Made by a program: the position numbers and the translations under genes. From Brevundimonas bacteroides DSM 4726 (GTDB lineage: Bacteria; Pseudomonadota; Alphaproteobacteria; Caulobacterales; Caulobacteraceae): a stretch of DNA of 64,000 nucleotides. Shown piece after piece: positions 15,993 through 25,327 of the stretch. The stretch covers positions 355,501-419,500 of the forward strand of contig NZ_JNIX01000007.1 of NCBI RefSeq assembly GCF_000701445.1. Reading direction: 5' to 3'. Every line of letters starts with the position of its first letter. Position 1 is the stretch's first letter. The notes beneath the pieces are model-generated. The model did not search any database and had not been told where the DNA came from. It saw nothing but the letters and a program-made list of their open reading frames with translations.

Positions 15993-17152
15993 GACCCGAG
16001 CAGCTCCCGCCCGATCAGGAACCGCCGGATCTCATTGGTCCCCGCGCCGATGTCATACAGCTTGGCGTCGCGGACCAGCCGTTCGACCGGCCATTCCTTG
16101 GTGTAGCCGGCGCCGCCCAGGGCCTGCACGGCCTCCAGCGTCACCTTCACCGCGTTCTCCGACGCCAGCAGGATCGCGCCCGCCGCGTCATAGCGCGTGG
16201 TCAGCCCCTGATCGCACGCCTTGGCGACCGCATAGACATAGGCCCGGGCCGAGTTCAGGGCGACGTACATGTCCGCCACCTTGCCCTGCATCAGCTGGAA
16301 GCTGCCGATCGCCTTTCCGAACTGCTTGCGGTCGCGGACGTAGGGCAGGACCACATCCAGCGCCGCCTGCATGATGCCGAGCGGCCCCGCCGCCAGAACG
16401 GCCCGCTCATAGTCCAGCCCGCTCATCAGCACCGCTGCGCCGCGGCCTTCGCCGCCCATGACGTTCTCTTCCGGGACTTCGCAGTCCTCGAACACCAGCT
16501 CGGCGGTGTCCGACCCCCGCATGCCCATCTTGTCGAGTTTCTTGGAGACGCTGAACCCCTTCATGCCCCTCTCGATCAGGAAGGCGGTGACGCCGCCGTT
16601 GCCCTCGCCGGTCCGTGCATAGACGACCAGGGTCTCGGCGTGGGGCGCGTTGGTGATCCAGAACTTGGTGCCGTTCAGGATATAGCGGTCGCCCTTCTTC
16701 TCGGCGCGGGTCTTCATCGACATCACGTCCGAGCCCGAGCCGGCCTCCGACATGGCCAGCGATCCGACATGCTCGCCGGAGATCAGGCCGGGCAGATAGC
16801 GGCGCTTCTGCTCCTCGGTGCCCCAGCGGCGGATCTGGTTGACGCACAGGTTGGAGTGGGCGCCGTAGCTCAGGCCGATCGAGGCCGAGGCGCGCGACAC
16901 CTCTTCCATCGCCACGCAGTGCTCGAGATAGCCCAGGCCCAGGCCGCCGAACTCCTCTTCCACCGTGATGCCGTGCAGGCCAAGCTCGCCCATCTCTGGC
17001 CACAGGTCGCGGGCGAACTCGTTCTTCTCGTCGATCTCGGCGGCGCGCGGCGCCAGCCGATCAGCGGCCCAGCGGGCAGTGGTGTCGCGGATGGCGTCGG
17101 CGGTCTCGCCGAGGCCGAATTCCATCGATTGGGGGGCGTTGGGAATGCTCAT
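15989..17152 (-). CDS. liuA: Isovaleryl-CoA dehydrogenase
   Basis: A 387-residue acyl-CoA dehydrogenase. Family signatures are visible: [22 protein letters not shown] (the FAD and substrate site), [18 protein letters not shown], and the C-terminal [35 protein letters not shown]. The catalytic glutamate of isovaleryl-CoA dehydrogenases lies in the [16 protein letters not shown] region. The enzyme oxidises isovaleryl-CoA to 3-methylcrotonyl-CoA in leucine breakdown, passing electrons to ETF. The next steps are encoded about 20 kb away (36742-39245), so the pathway is split in this genome. Other short-chain acyl-CoA dehydrogenases are possible but less likely. Confidence 0.88.
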   Translation of the reverse strand: MSIPNAPQSMEFGLGETADAIRDTTARWAADRLAPRAAEIDEKNEFARDLWPEMGELGLHGITVEEEFGGLGLGYLEHCVAMEEVSRASASIGLSYGAHSNLCVNQIRRWGTEEQKRRYLPGLISGEHVGSLAMSEAGSGSDVMSMKTRAEKKGDRYILNGTKFWITNAPHAETLVVYARTGEGNGGVTAFLIERGMKGFSVSKKLDKMGMRGSDTAELVFEDCEVPEENVMGGEGRGAAVLMSGLDYERAVLAAGPLGIMQAALDVVLPYVRDRKQFGKAIGSFQLMQGKVADMYVALNSARAYVYAVAKACDQGLTTRYDAAGAILLASENAVKVTLEAVQALGGAGYTKEWPVERLVRDAKLYDIGAGTNEIRRFLIGRELLGS

Positions 17153-17194
17153 GCCCCGCGCCCTAGCATGATCCGTTACCGCCTTGGGAGGGGC

Positions 17195-18739
17195 TTAACG
17201 GTCGCTGCCCGCCAGGCCGAACTTGCGATACAGGTTGAAGGACGACACACCCACGCAGGCGACGCCGATCACGGCCAGCACCCAGCCGATGATGCTGGTC
17301 TCGTCGCCGCCGCCCTGTTCGGAAGCCAGCCGGAAGGCGGCCATCGACGCGCCGAACGCCGTCAGGCCCACCGCGCCCATGACGATGAAGGCCCCGGTCT
17401 CGCTCCAGTCGAAACGCTCTGGAGCCTCGGGTTCAAAGTCGGAGCGTCCCAACGGCTGCCCGCCCTGGGTCAGGGTCAGGTCCTCGCCGAACAGGCTCTC
17501 GCCGGATGGCGCGGTCTCGACCTCTGCACGCTCTTCGGCCGTCCAGGCCGGACGCACGGCGAGCGGCGCTGGCGTGTCCTCCGGCGAGGTTAGGATCAGG
17601 CCCTCGACCGGTCGGCCGATTACCAGCGGCTCGACGTCGACGTCCGCCGCGGCCCGAGCCGGCTGGGCGTCGGCGGCCGGGGCCAGATAGGGAAGGGGGC
17701 CAATGATCGGCTGCCCATAAGGCGCATAGCGCTGGGTGCTGAGCGCTAGCGTCGCGACAGAGCTCTCACCAATCTCGCCGCCCGAGAAGCCTTCTACCGA
17801 CGGCGCAGGTTCGACAACAGGCGGCTGCGCTTCCGCGGGCTCTACGACAGCCGCGCTCTGCGGTTCGACCTCGGCCTCGACGTCGTTCGCCGGTGCCTGG
17901 ACGATCGGCGCTTCCGCAACTCCTTCCGCAGCGACGTCGGTCTCGACCGGGAATGCGGCGTTCGAGGGTTCAGGCTCGACTGGGGCTAGGGCGGGTGTCT
18001 CGAAGGTGGGCACGATAGGCGCGGCGGCCGGCCCGACGGGTGTTTGGGCTTCGCCCAGCAGGGCTGCAACGGCGGCGACATGTGGCGGGACGGGATCGGG
18101 CTCGACCAGCGCTTCGGCGGGCGCGGCCTCGGCGACCACGAGGGCCGCTTCCGGCTCCGGTGCCGGGTGTGGGTCGGTCTGCTCGACCGCCGTAGGCCCG
18201 ACCGGCTCAACCGGTGTCTCGGTCTGTTCGGCGGCGGTGCCGACTTCCGGCAAAGGCGCGGCCAGCAGGGCGGCCAGAGCCACCGGTCGCGTGGGATCGG
18301 CGGTGAACAGGGCGCGCTCGGCGGCCCGACGACGCGCGCCTGCCGACGGGCTGCGGGTCTCGGGCCAGGCCAGCATGGCTTCGGCCGCTGCGCCGTCATC
18401 GCCCGACGTCAGGCGCGACAGGACGTCGGAGGTCTCGAAGCGATCCAGACCGACCGAGAAGGCGAAGCTGGCCAGCGCATCGAACTGGTGCTGGTTCAGG
18501 TTCTGCGGAGTTGCCTCACCAAGCCGCTTTTCGACGGCCAGCAGGTCATAGCGAAGCAGTAGCTCGGCGTCGGTCTCCGAGACCGTGGCGCCCTCGCGCG
18601 CCGACAGCGTGTGGCCATAGCCGATGATCCAGCCGCCCTCCGGCCGAGCCACCGCGCGGGGCCGGAAGCCCTCGAAACTCTTGATGAGGACGATCCCCTC
18701 GCGGGAGACCTTCTTCACGGGGTGGACTGCTTCGGACAC
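17195..18739 (-). CDS. Membrane-tethered GH24 lysozyme-like protein with altered active site
   Basis: The 514-residue protein begins with a GH24 (T4 lysozyme-like) domain over about residues 10-150. Glu23 aligns without gaps to T4 Glu11, and GYGHT follows at 40-44. The T4 catalytic Asp20 and Thr26 positions are Arg32 and Ile38 here. A long Pro/Ala/Glu-rich disordered linker runs from about 165 to 430, and two membrane helices lie at the C-terminus. The domain would therefore hang from the inner membrane by the linker. No signal peptide is visible, so topology is unclear. Muramidase activity may be changed or lost; a structural cell-wall role is possible. Confidence 0.8.
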   Translation of the reverse strand: MSEAVHPVKKVSREGIVLIKSFEGFRPRAVARPEGGWIIGYGHTLSAREGATVSETDAELLLRYDLLAVEKRLGEATPQNLNQHQFDALASFAFSVGLDRFETSDVLSRLTSGDDGAAAEAMLAWPETRSPSAGARRRAAERALFTADPTRPVALAALLAAPLPEVGTAAEQTETPVEPVGPTAVEQTDPHPAPEPEAALVVAEAAPAEALVEPDPVPPHVAAVAALLGEAQTPVGPAAAPIVPTFETPALAPVEPEPSNAAFPVETDVAAEGVAEAPIVQAPANDVEAEVEPQSAAVVEPAEAQPPVVEPAPSVEGFSGGEIGESSVATLALSTQRYAPYGQPIIGPLPYLAPAADAQPARAAADVDVEPLVIGRPVEGLILTSPEDTPAPLAVRPAWTAEERAEVETAPSGESLFGEDLTLTQGGQPLGRSDFEPEAPERFDWSETGAFIVMGAVGLTAFGASMAAFRLASEQGGGDETSIIGWVLAVIGVACVGVSSFNLYRKFGLAGSDR

Positions 18740-18817
18740 CGGACTTTTGACCCAAATCGAGACAGGACGGCTTCGCCTCGAACGCGATCCCGCAAGGACC
18801 GCGCCGCCGCTCTATCC

Positions 18818-20221
18818 CTACAACAGGATGATCCCGGCGAGACCAAGGAAGGAGAAGAATCCGATCGTATCGGTGATCCACGTTACGAAAACCGGCGAGG
18901 CCACCGCCGGGTCCCGGTCCAGCCGGTCGAGCGCCAGGGGGATCAGCGTCCCCGCCAGCGACGCCGCTAGCAGGTTGATGACGACGGCCAGCCCGATGGT
19001 CAGCGACAGCAGGGGTTCGCGGAACCAGACCCACGCCACCCCCGCCAACAGGGTGGCGACGACGACGCCATTGAAAAGACCGACTGTCACCTCACGGCTT
19101 AGAATACGCACGGCGTTGGCCGAGGTCAGCTCGCGCGAGGCCAGCGACCGCACCGCCACGGTCAGGGCTTGCGTCCCCGCATTGCCGCCGATGGACGCCA
19201 CCACCGGCATCAGGATGGCCAGATAGACCAGCGCCTCCAGCTCATTGGCGAACTGGCCGATCACCGAACTGGCGAACAGGGCCGTGCCCAGGTTCACAAT
19301 CAGCCACGGAATGCGAGACCGCACGACGCCGAACACGCCCGCGCCCCGACTTTCGTCCGAAACACCGGCCAGGCGGAGGATATCTTCGCGGTTCTCTTCC
19401 TGGATGATGTTGACGATGTCGTCGACGGTGATCTGGCCGACCAGCCGCCCGCCCGCATCCACCACGGGCGCCGAGATCAGGTGGTACTTCTCGAAGATGT
19501 AGGCGACCTCTTCCTGATCGGTGTCGGCAGCGATCTCGTTCACCGGCTCCATCAAGTCTGACAGCTTGACCGACCGCGCTGCCCGCAAGAGGCCGCTGAT
19601 CGGAATGCCCCCGACCGGCCGGTTCAGCGGATCGACCACATAGATGTCGAAGAACAGCTCGGGCAGGTCCTCGCCTTGCGCCCGTACGTGGTCGATCGTG
19701 TCACCCACCGTCCAGAACAGCGGCGCGGCCATGACCTCGCGCTGCATCAGGCGGCCGGCCGAATCCTCGGCGTATTGCAGCGAGTTCTCAATGGCGGCGC
19801 GCTCGGGCGCAGGCATTGCCGCCAGCACCTTCTCGCGCTGGTCATCTTCCAGGTCCTCGACCACGGCGGCGGCGTCGTCGGAATCCAGCTCCTGCAGCGC
19901 CTCGGCCAGGGTGGCGTTGGGCACCCGCTCCAGCACCTCCTCGCGGATGCCGTCGTCCAGCTCCGGCAGGGTCTCGGCCAGCAGCTCCGGCGGCAGCCAC
20001 AGCACCACGACCGCGCGATGCTCGGCCGTCAGGAAGCCCATGAGGTCGGCGACATCGGCGGGATGGAGATCTTCCAGCAGGCTGCGCAGGCGCAGTCCGT
20101 CACTGTCGTCGGCAGCGTCGACCACCTTCTCCACGAAGCCGGCGGTCAGGACATAGTCCTCGTCCAGCGCCTCGTGATCTTCGATGTCGGCCACAGGGAC
20201 GGCGGGTGCGGTGGTGCTCAC
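18818..20221 (-). CDS. mgtE: Magnesium transporter MgtE
   Basis: A 467-residue protein with the full MgtE order: an N-terminal superhelical domain (LHPADVADLMGFL, ELDSDDAAAVVEDLEDD), a pair of CBS domains (DIYVVDPLNRPVGGIPIS and HLISAPVVDAGGRLVGQITVDDIV), and five C-terminal helices with the pore motif PVVASIGGNAGTQALTVAVRSLA. It is an inner-membrane Mg2+ channel that closes when cytoplasmic Mg2+ occupies acidic sites between the CBS and N domains; these acidic residues are present. It is transcribed toward the GH24 gene and preceded by tRNA-Leu. Confidence 0.96.
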   Translation of the reverse strand: MSTTAPAVPVADIEDHEALDEDYVLTAGFVEKVVDAADDSDGLRLRSLLEDLHPADVADLMGFLTAEHRAVVVLWLPPELLAETLPELDDGIREEVLERVPNATLAEALQELDSDDAAAVVEDLEDDQREKVLAAMPAPERAAIENSLQYAEDSAGRLMQREVMAAPLFWTVGDTIDHVRAQGEDLPELFFDIYVVDPLNRPVGGIPISGLLRAARSVKLSDLMEPVNEIAADTDQEEVAYIFEKYHLISAPVVDAGGRLVGQITVDDIVNIIQEENREDILRLAGVSDESRGAGVFGVVRSRIPWLIVNLGTALFASSVIGQFANELEALVYLAILMPVVASIGGNAGTQALTVAVRSLASRELTSANAVRILSREVTVGLFNGVVVATLLAGVAWVWFREPLLSLTIGLAVVINLLAASLAGTLIPLALDRLDRDPAVASPVFVTWITDTIGFFSFLGLAGIILL

Positions 20222-20297
20222 GCGTCAGCCTCCCTGTTTGTCAGCGATCAGCTATCTGCCGATGCGGCCCCGTTCGACGAAGGCTTTAGGCCTTCAG

Positions 20298-20319
20298 ATT
20301 GGTCCGGTGCGGGACCAAT
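20298..20319 (-). terminator. Hairpin downstream of tRNA-Leu
   Basis: ATTGGTCC (20298-20305) and GGACCAAT (20312-20319) are perfectly complementary around six bases. It lies about 30 bases past the 3' end of tRNA-Leu on the minus strand. No T-run follows, so the role is tentative. Confidence 0.4.
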
Positions 20320-20348
20320 CCTGCGAAGCCCGTCAGGGCGAAGCAGGA

Positions 20349-20433
20349 TGGTGCGGTCGAGAAGACTCGAACTTCCACGGGTTGCCCCACAGCGACCTCA
20401 ACGCTGCGCGTCTACCAATTCCGCCACGACCGC
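20349..20433 (-). tRNA. tRNA-Leu (anticodon GAG), CCA encoded
   Basis: On the minus strand GCGGTCG (20433-20427) pairs with CGACCGC (20359-20353). The D-arm GGCGGAATTGGTAGACGC is present. The anticodon stem CAGCG/CGCTG encloses TTGAGGT with anticodon GAG. A long variable arm typical of leucine tRNAs and the T-loop TTCGAGT follow. A discriminator A and CCA are encoded. Length is 85 nt. Confidence 0.97.
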
Positions 20434-20557
20434 TCGCATCGGAGGCGCGCTGATAGCGGAGGTCGCCGGGCTTGGGAAGGGGCGTCGTGCGCGGGCCGCC
20501 GCCAATCCGCTTGCCACTCCGAACCGACCGGGCTATGTCCCCGCCTCCCCGAGAGAT

Positions 20558-20632
20558 GGATGCGTAGCTCAGCGGGAGAGCACCTCGTTCACACCGAGGG
20601 GGTCACAGGTTCAATCCCTGTCGCATCCACCA
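20558..20632 (+). tRNA. tRNA-Val (anticodon CAC), CCA encoded
   Basis: GGATGCG (20558-20564) pairs with CGCATCC (20622-20628). The D-arm has AGCTCAGCGGGAGAGC. The anticodon stem CCTCG/CGAGG encloses TTCACAC with anticodon CAC. The T-arm is ACAGGTTCAATCCCTGT. A discriminator A and CCA end at 20632. The 3' end lies six bases from the stop of convergent lipB. Confidence 0.97.
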
Positions 20633-20638
20633 TTTCCC

Positions 20639-21340
20639 TCAGCCCTCGATCGCCCCGAACACCCGGCGGAAGCTGGCCTTCAGCGCCGCGTCGGCCTCAT
20701 CCATCGTCGCGGGCACGCCAAGGTCGACCAGGCTGGTGACGCCGTGCTCGGCGATGCCGCAGGGCACGATGCCGCCGAAGTGGTCCAGCTCCGGCTCCAC
20801 ATTCAGGCTGATGCCGTGGAAGCTGACCCAGCGGCGTACCTTCACCCCGATGGCGGCGATCTTGTCCTCGCGCTGCCAGCCGGGACCCTTCCTTTCGACC
20901 CAGACCCCGACGCGTCCTTCGCGCACCCCGGCCTCGACGCCGAACTCGTCCAGCGCGCCGATGATCCAGGCCTCCAGCCCGCGTACGAGCCCGCGCACGT
21001 CGCGGCCGCGCTGGTTCAGGTCGAGCATGACATAGGCCACGCGCTGCCCAGGCCCGTGATAGGTGAACTGCCCGCCGCGACCCGTCCGGTGCACCGGGAA
21101 GCGCCCGGGCGCCAACAGGTCTTCGTCCTTGGCCGAGACGCCTGCGGTGTAGAGCGGCGGATGCTCCAGCAGCCACACGCGCTCAGCGGCCTCTCCGGCG
21201 GCGATGGCGGCGACCCGCGCCTCCATCTCGGCCACGGCATCTTCATAGGCGACGTAGCCGGGCGACGTGACCCACTCGACGGGGCGGTCGTCGGGACGAA
21301 TCAGTGCGGAAGCGGCGGCGCTTAACGGCTCGGCAAGCAT
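20639..21340 (-). CDS. lipB: Lipoyl(octanoyl) transferase LipB
   Basis: The 233-residue enzyme has the LipB signatures [34 protein letters not shown] and [20 protein letters not shown]. The catalytic lysine is in GVKVRRW and the catalytic cysteine is in [14 protein letters not shown] near residue 193. It moves octanoyl from acyl carrier protein to lipoate-dependent enzymes, the first step of endogenous lipoate assembly. It is convergent with tRNA-Val and divergent from the FliN-like gene. Confidence 0.96.
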   Translation of the reverse strand: MLAEPLSAAASALIRPDDRPVEWVTSPGYVAYEDAVAEMEARVAAIAAGEAAERVWLLEHPPLYTAGVSAKDEDLLAPGRFPVHRTGRGGQFTYHGPGQRVAYVMLDLNQRGRDVRGLVRGLEAWIIGALDEFGVEAGVREGRVGVWVERKGPGWQREDKIAAIGVKVRRWVSFHGISLNVEPELDHFGGIVPCGIAEHGVTSLVDLGVPATMDEADAALKASFRRVFGAIEG

Positions 21341-21371
21341 GATCGGCCCAATGTGACCCCGAGGGCCGCCA

Positions 21372-21668
21372 ATGCAAGATCAGCCGCCAGTACCCTCCAG
21401 CGTATCCGGAGTCTCCATGAGCCAGGTCGAGGCCGTCAACGTCGAGCTGTCGGTCGTGCTGGGCCGCTCCGTGCTGCCCATGTCCCAGCTTCTGAAGATG
21501 GGCCGCGGCGCCGTCATCCCGCTGGACGCCACGGAGCACGACGAGGTCTGGATCCTGGCCAACAACCACCCCGTCGCGCGCGGCCTGATCGAGATCCGCG
21601 AGGACCGCATCGCCATCACCGTGACCCGGCCGGCCGACGTTTACGACTTCATGGCCGGCGCGGCCTAG
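21372..21668 (+). CDS. FliN/SpoA-domain flagellar switch-type protein
   Basis: A 98-residue protein that is almost entirely a SpoA (FliM/FliN C-terminal) domain: [29 protein letters not shown], then [27 protein letters not shown] lies seven bases before ATG 21372. SpoA domains build the C-ring of the flagellar motor. It stands apart from other basal-body genes, so it may be a second FliN-like protein rather than the main one. Its 3' end overlaps the convergent symporter gene by four bases. Confidence 0.82.
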   Translation: MQDQPPVPSSVSGVSMSQVEAVNVELSVVLGRSVLPMSQLLKMGRGAVIPLDATEHDEVWILANNHPVARGLIEIREDRIAITVTRPADVYDFMAGAA

Positions 21669-22954
21669 ATTCCCGCGGCCCGGACGCCCTCGGGCGTCTC
21701 CGTCTCCGGATCGCCCGGCAGCCAGGCGACGCGGCCGTCATAGATGTCGCGGTTCAGCACGCCTTCTTCGCGCGCCACCAGGACCGGCACCAGCATCTGG
21801 CCGGTGACGTTGGTCATGGTGCGGATCATGTCGACGATGCGATCGACCGCCACGATATAGCCGATCCCCTCCAGCGGCAGCCCCGCCGTCGACATGGTCA
21901 GCGTCAGCATGACGATGGAGGTGCCCGGCACCCCCGCCGTCCCCAGCGATCCCAGAACCGCTGTCAGCCCGATCAGGACATACTGCGTCAGCGTTAGCTC
22001 GATGCCGAAATACTGGGCGATGAAGATCGAGGCGATGGCCGGATAAATCGCCCCGCACCCGTCCATCTTGACGTTGGCTCCCAGAGGCGCGGCAAACGCC
22101 GCATAGGCCTGGGGCACGCCCAGCCGCTCGACCGTCTGGCGCAGGGTGATGGGTAGGGTGCCCAGCGACGACTGGGTGGCGAACGCCGTCTGCTGCGCCG
22201 CGAAGGCTCCTTTGAAGAACGAAATGACCTTCAGCCCGTGCGCCTTCAGCAGCGCCGGATAGACGACGAAGATGTGGAACAGGCAGGCCGCGTAGATGGC
22301 GATCACGAACCTGCCGAGCGGCAGCAGCGCCTCCCAGCCATAGCCGCCGACGACCGCACCGATCAGGCCGAAGACGCCGATGGGCGTCAGCTGGATCACC
22401 CAGCGGGTGATGCGGAACACCACCGCCGCGCCTTCGTCGACGAAGCGCCGCGCCGTCTGCGCCCGGTCGCCCAGCGCCACCAGCGCCGCGCCGACCAGGG
22501 CCGAGAAGAAGATGATTTGCAGCACCTTGCCTTCGGCCAGCGCCGTGAACGGATTGGTCGGCACGATGCCGATCAGCACCTCCAGCGGTGACGGGATCTC
22601 ACGCTCGCGCACTTCGCCCAACGGCAGGTTCGCCAGACCCGCGCCCGGATCAATCAGGTGCCCGAAGGCGAGGCCCACGAGGACGGCAAGGAACGACGTC
22701 AGGGCAAACCAGACCACGGTCCGGATCGCCAGTCGCACGGCGCCGGTCCCCTCGCCCAGCTTGGCGATGGAGCTGGCGATGGTGAACAGCACCAGCGGAG
22801 CCACCACCATGCGGATCAGGTTCAGATAGACGTCGCCGATCGGCTCCAGCCAGATCGTCGCCCGCTCCTGCAGGATCAGCCCTGCGACGATGCCGAGCAC
22901 GAACCCGGCGGCAGTGCGCTGCCACAGGGGTATGGCGAAGAAGCGGGTGAACAT
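21665..22954 (-). CDS. Dicarboxylate/amino acid:cation symporter (DAACS family)
   Basis: A 429-residue membrane protein with the sodium:dicarboxylate symporter pattern. It has PLVLFTIASSIAKLG early, the serine-rich re-entrant loop region (AAQQTAFATQSSLGTLPITL), then PLGANVKMDGCGAIYPAIASIF with the NMDGT-type motif changed to KMDGC, and GVPGTSIVMLTLTM. It would import C4-dicarboxylates or glutamate/aspartate using a cation gradient across the inner membrane. The exact substrate cannot be read from sequence. The altered NMDGT motif may affect cation coupling. Confidence 0.9.
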   Translation of the reverse strand: MFTRFFAIPLWQRTAAGFVLGIVAGLILQERATIWLEPIGDVYLNLIRMVVAPLVLFTIASSIAKLGEGTGAVRLAIRTVVWFALTSFLAVLVGLAFGHLIDPGAGLANLPLGEVREREIPSPLEVLIGIVPTNPFTALAEGKVLQIIFFSALVGAALVALGDRAQTARRFVDEGAAVVFRITRWVIQLTPIGVFGLIGAVVGGYGWEALLPLGRFVIAIYAACLFHIFVVYPALLKAHGLKVISFFKGAFAAQQTAFATQSSLGTLPITLRQTVERLGVPQAYAAFAAPLGANVKMDGCGAIYPAIASIFIAQYFGIELTLTQYVLIGLTAVLGSLGTAGVPGTSIVMLTLTMSTAGLPLEGIGYIVAVDRIVDMIRTMTNVTGQMLVPVLVAREEGVLNRDIYDGRVAWLPGDPETETPEGVRAAGI

Positions 22955-23033
22955 GGGGGAGGGCGCTCTCGGTGGCGGCCTCCGGACATGGATGTTGCAG
23001 TGCGATACCGCAACAGGTCCCGTAGCAAAGCGA

Positions 23034-23747
23034 TCAGCCCGCCATCGCCTTCAGCACGTAGTGGTCGACTACCAGCATATCGATCGCTTCTTCGACGTCC
23101 TCGAAGGCGTCGATGATGACGTCAGGCTCCAGCTCTTCCATCGGCGTCGGCGTGTAGCCGAAGGTCACACCGATCACCGGCGCGCCCGCGTCCCGGGCCG
23201 TGCCGATATCGGGGGCCGCGTCGCCGACCATGATGGCGCGGGCGAGGTCGCCGCCGACCTTCTGAACCGCCTCGACGAGGTGCGCGCCCGACGGCTTCCT
23301 CGCGCTGACCCGGTCCGGCCCGACGATGGCCGCGAAATGCCGCGTCAGGTCGATCTTGCCGAGCAATAGCTCCGACAGGTCCGACCGCTTGTTGGTCACG
23401 ACCACCAGAGTCGCGCCGCGCGCCGCCAGCCGCTCCAGCGTCTCTACTACGCCGTCAAAGGGCCGCGAGTGGTCGGCGATGTGATCGACGTAATCGGCGA
23501 TGAAGGCGTCGAACAGCGCCGGATCCTGCGCGTCCTCGACCGGCGCTCCGGCCCGCTCGAAGCCGTGGACCAGCAAGGCCCGCGCCCCGCCGCCGATCAG
23601 GTCGCGCGCGCCCTCGACCGGGCAGGGCGGCAGGCCCTGGATCGCAAGCATGCGGTTCAGCGTGCCGATCAGGTCCTCGTGGGTCTCCACCAGGGTGCCG
23701 TCGAGGTCAAAGCCGATCGTCCAGCCGATCAGGTCCTGTTCGATCAT
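23034..23747 (-). CDS. gph: Phosphoglycolate phosphatase-type HAD hydrolase
   Basis: A 237-residue HAD-family protein. Motif I FDLDGTLVETHEDL carries the nucleophilic aspartate. Motif II is TLVVVTNKRSDL, the motif III lysine is in VSARKPSGAHL, and motif IV is IMVGDAAPDIGTARDAGA. The helical cap between motifs I and II fits Gph, which removes phosphate from 2-phosphoglycolate formed in DNA repair. Other small phosphoesters are possible substrates. It is divergent from glmU with 67 bases between starts. Confidence 0.85.
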   Translation of the reverse strand: MIEQDLIGWTIGFDLDGTLVETHEDLIGTLNRMLAIQGLPPCPVEGARDLIGGGARALLVHGFERAGAPVEDAQDPALFDAFIADYVDHIADHSRPFDGVVETLERLAARGATLVVVTNKRSDLSELLLGKIDLTRHFAAIVGPDRVSARKPSGAHLVEAVQKVGGDLARAIMVGDAAPDIGTARDAGAPVIGVTFGYTPTPMEELEPDVIIDAFEDVEEAIDMLVVDHYVLKAMAG

Positions 23748-23814
23748 CGCCGTCTCTCCCGTCTCGTCCGCCGATGGGCTAGACCGCCCGGGTGACTAAC
23801 CGCCGGACCGATTC

Positions 23815-25152
23815 ATGACCAGACGCGCCGCCATCATCCTCGCCGCCGGCCAGGGCACGCGCATGAAGTCGCCTGTCCCGAAGGTGCTGCACCGGGTCGG
23901 CCACCGCGCCATGCTGGACCACGCCATCGACGCGGCCGAGGGCCTGGGCTGCGAGCGCATCGTCGTCGTCGTCGGAAGCCACTCGCCCGAGGTCCGCGCC
24001 CATGTCGAAGAGCGGCTGGGCGCCGCCGCCCTCGCCGTCCAGGACCCACCGCTGGGCACCGGTCACGCCGTGCGCGCGGCTGAAAGCCTGCTCGCCGACT
24101 TCGATGGAGAGGTGGTCGTCACCTATGGCGACGTGCCCCTGCTGCGCGCCGCCGACATCGCCCCGGTGTTCGGCCGCGGCGGCGTGACCGTCATCGGCTT
24201 CGAGGCCCGCGACCCCGGTGCCTACGGCCGCCTGGTCATGGAGGGCGACACGCTCGCTGCCATCACCGAGGCCAAGGAGGCCTCGCCCGAGGTCCTGGCG
24301 CTCACCACCTGCAACTCCGGCGTGATGGCCGCGCCCGCCCGACTACTGTTCGAGCTCCTGGGCCGCGTCACGAACGCCAATGCCAAGGGCGAATACTACC
24401 TGACCGACGTCGTGGCGCTTGCGCGCGCGCAGGGGGCTCCGACCCGCGCGGTCATGGCCAGCGAAGACGCCGTCATGGGCGTCAACGCCCAGGCCGAGCT
24501 CGCCCAGGCCGAGGCCCTGTTCCAGAAGGTTCAGCGCGAGGCCTTCCTCGCCGCAGGCGTGACCATGAGCGCGCCTGACACCGTCCATTTCGCCTGGGAC
24601 ACCCAGGTCGGCGCCGGCACGGTGATCGAACCCTTCGTCGTCTTCGGCCCGGGCGCGCGGATCGCCGAGAACGCCCGCATCCGCAGCTTCTCCCACATCG
24701 AGGGCGCGACGGTGGCCTCGGGCGCCGAGGTCGGCCCCTACGCCCGCCTGCGCCCCGGCGCGGACCTGGCCGAGGACGTCAAGGTCGGCAACTTCGTCGA
24801 GGTGAAGGCCGTCCGCATGGACCGGGGCGCCAAGGCCAACCACCTGGCCTATCTGGGCGACGGCTCGGTCGGGGCGGGCGCAAACGTCGGCGCGGGCACG
24901 ATCTTCTGCAACTACGACGGCTTCAACAAGGCCCGCACCGAGGTGGGCGAGGGGGCCTTCATCGGCTCGAACAGTTCGCTGGTCGCGCCGGTATCGATCG
25001 GTGCGGGGGCGCTGGTGGGATCGGGCTCGGTCATCACCAAGGACGTGCCGGCGGATGCGCTGGCGTTCGGGCGGGCGCGTCAGATCGTGAAGGAAGGCGG
25101 AGGGAAGGCGTTCCGCGAAAAGGCTAAGGCGAAGAAGGAGCAGACGTCGTGA
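23815..25152 (+). CDS. glmU: Bifunctional GlcNAc-1-P uridylyltransferase / GlcN-1-P acetyltransferase GlmU
   Basis: The 445-residue protein has both domains of GlmU. The N-terminal uridylyltransferase has [25 protein letters not shown] and [13 protein letters not shown]. The C-terminal left-handed beta helix has hexapeptide repeats and [21 protein letters not shown] plus [22 protein letters not shown]. It makes UDP-GlcNAc, the precursor of peptidoglycan and lipopolysaccharide. The gene is followed at once by a palindromic repeat and then rpiA. Confidence 0.97.
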   Translation: MTRRAAIILAAGQGTRMKSPVPKVLHRVGHRAMLDHAIDAAEGLGCERIVVVVGSHSPEVRAHVEERLGAAALAVQDPPLGTGHAVRAAESLLADFDGEVVVTYGDVPLLRAADIAPVFGRGGVTVIGFEARDPGAYGRLVMEGDTLAAITEAKEASPEVLALTTCNSGVMAAPARLLFELLGRVTNANAKGEYYLTDVVALARAQGAPTRAVMASEDAVMGVNAQAELAQAEALFQKVQREAFLAAGVTMSAPDTVHFAWDTQVGAGTVIEPFVVFGPGARIAENARIRSFSHIEGATVASGAEVGPYARLRPGADLAEDVKVGNFVEVKAVRMDRGAKANHLAYLGDGSVGAGANVGAGTIFCNYDGFNKARTEVGEGAFIGSNSSLVAPVSIGAGALVGSGSVITKDVPADALAFGRARQIVKEGGGKAFREKAKAKKEQTS

Positions 25153-25326
25153 CCCCTCTCCCGTTGGGAGAGGGCTTGAGCGCCCGAGAGCCCATCGGGC
25201 GACCGGTCTTGCGCGAAAGGGTGAGGGTTCGACCTCGCCTCGTTCGCACCACCCGACCCTCACCCTTTCGGCTTGCGGATCGCTTCGCTCTCCGAGCCTC
25301 AAGCCTTCTCCCAAGTGGAGAGGGAT
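25153..25326 (+). repeat. Long palindromic intergenic repeat, copy 2
   Basis: About 174 bases filling the whole glmU-rpiA gap. The left outer hairpin is CCCTCTCCCGTTGGGAGAGG, followed by GCTTGAGCGCCCGAGAGCC and GCGCGAAAGGGTGAGGG. The right half has CCCTCACCCTTTCGGCTTG, CTCTCCGAGCCTCAAGCC and TTCTCCCAAGTGGAGAGGG. It starts one base after the glmU stop. Its last hairpin arm, GGAGAGGG, lies right before the rpiA start. Confidence 0.92.
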
Positions 25327-25327
25327 C

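Noticed and set aside
17736..18551. 271-codon Ser/Thr/Ala-rich plus-strand frame opposite the GH24 linker
   Set aside because: Its composition is only the complement of the Pro/Ala/Glu-rich linker.
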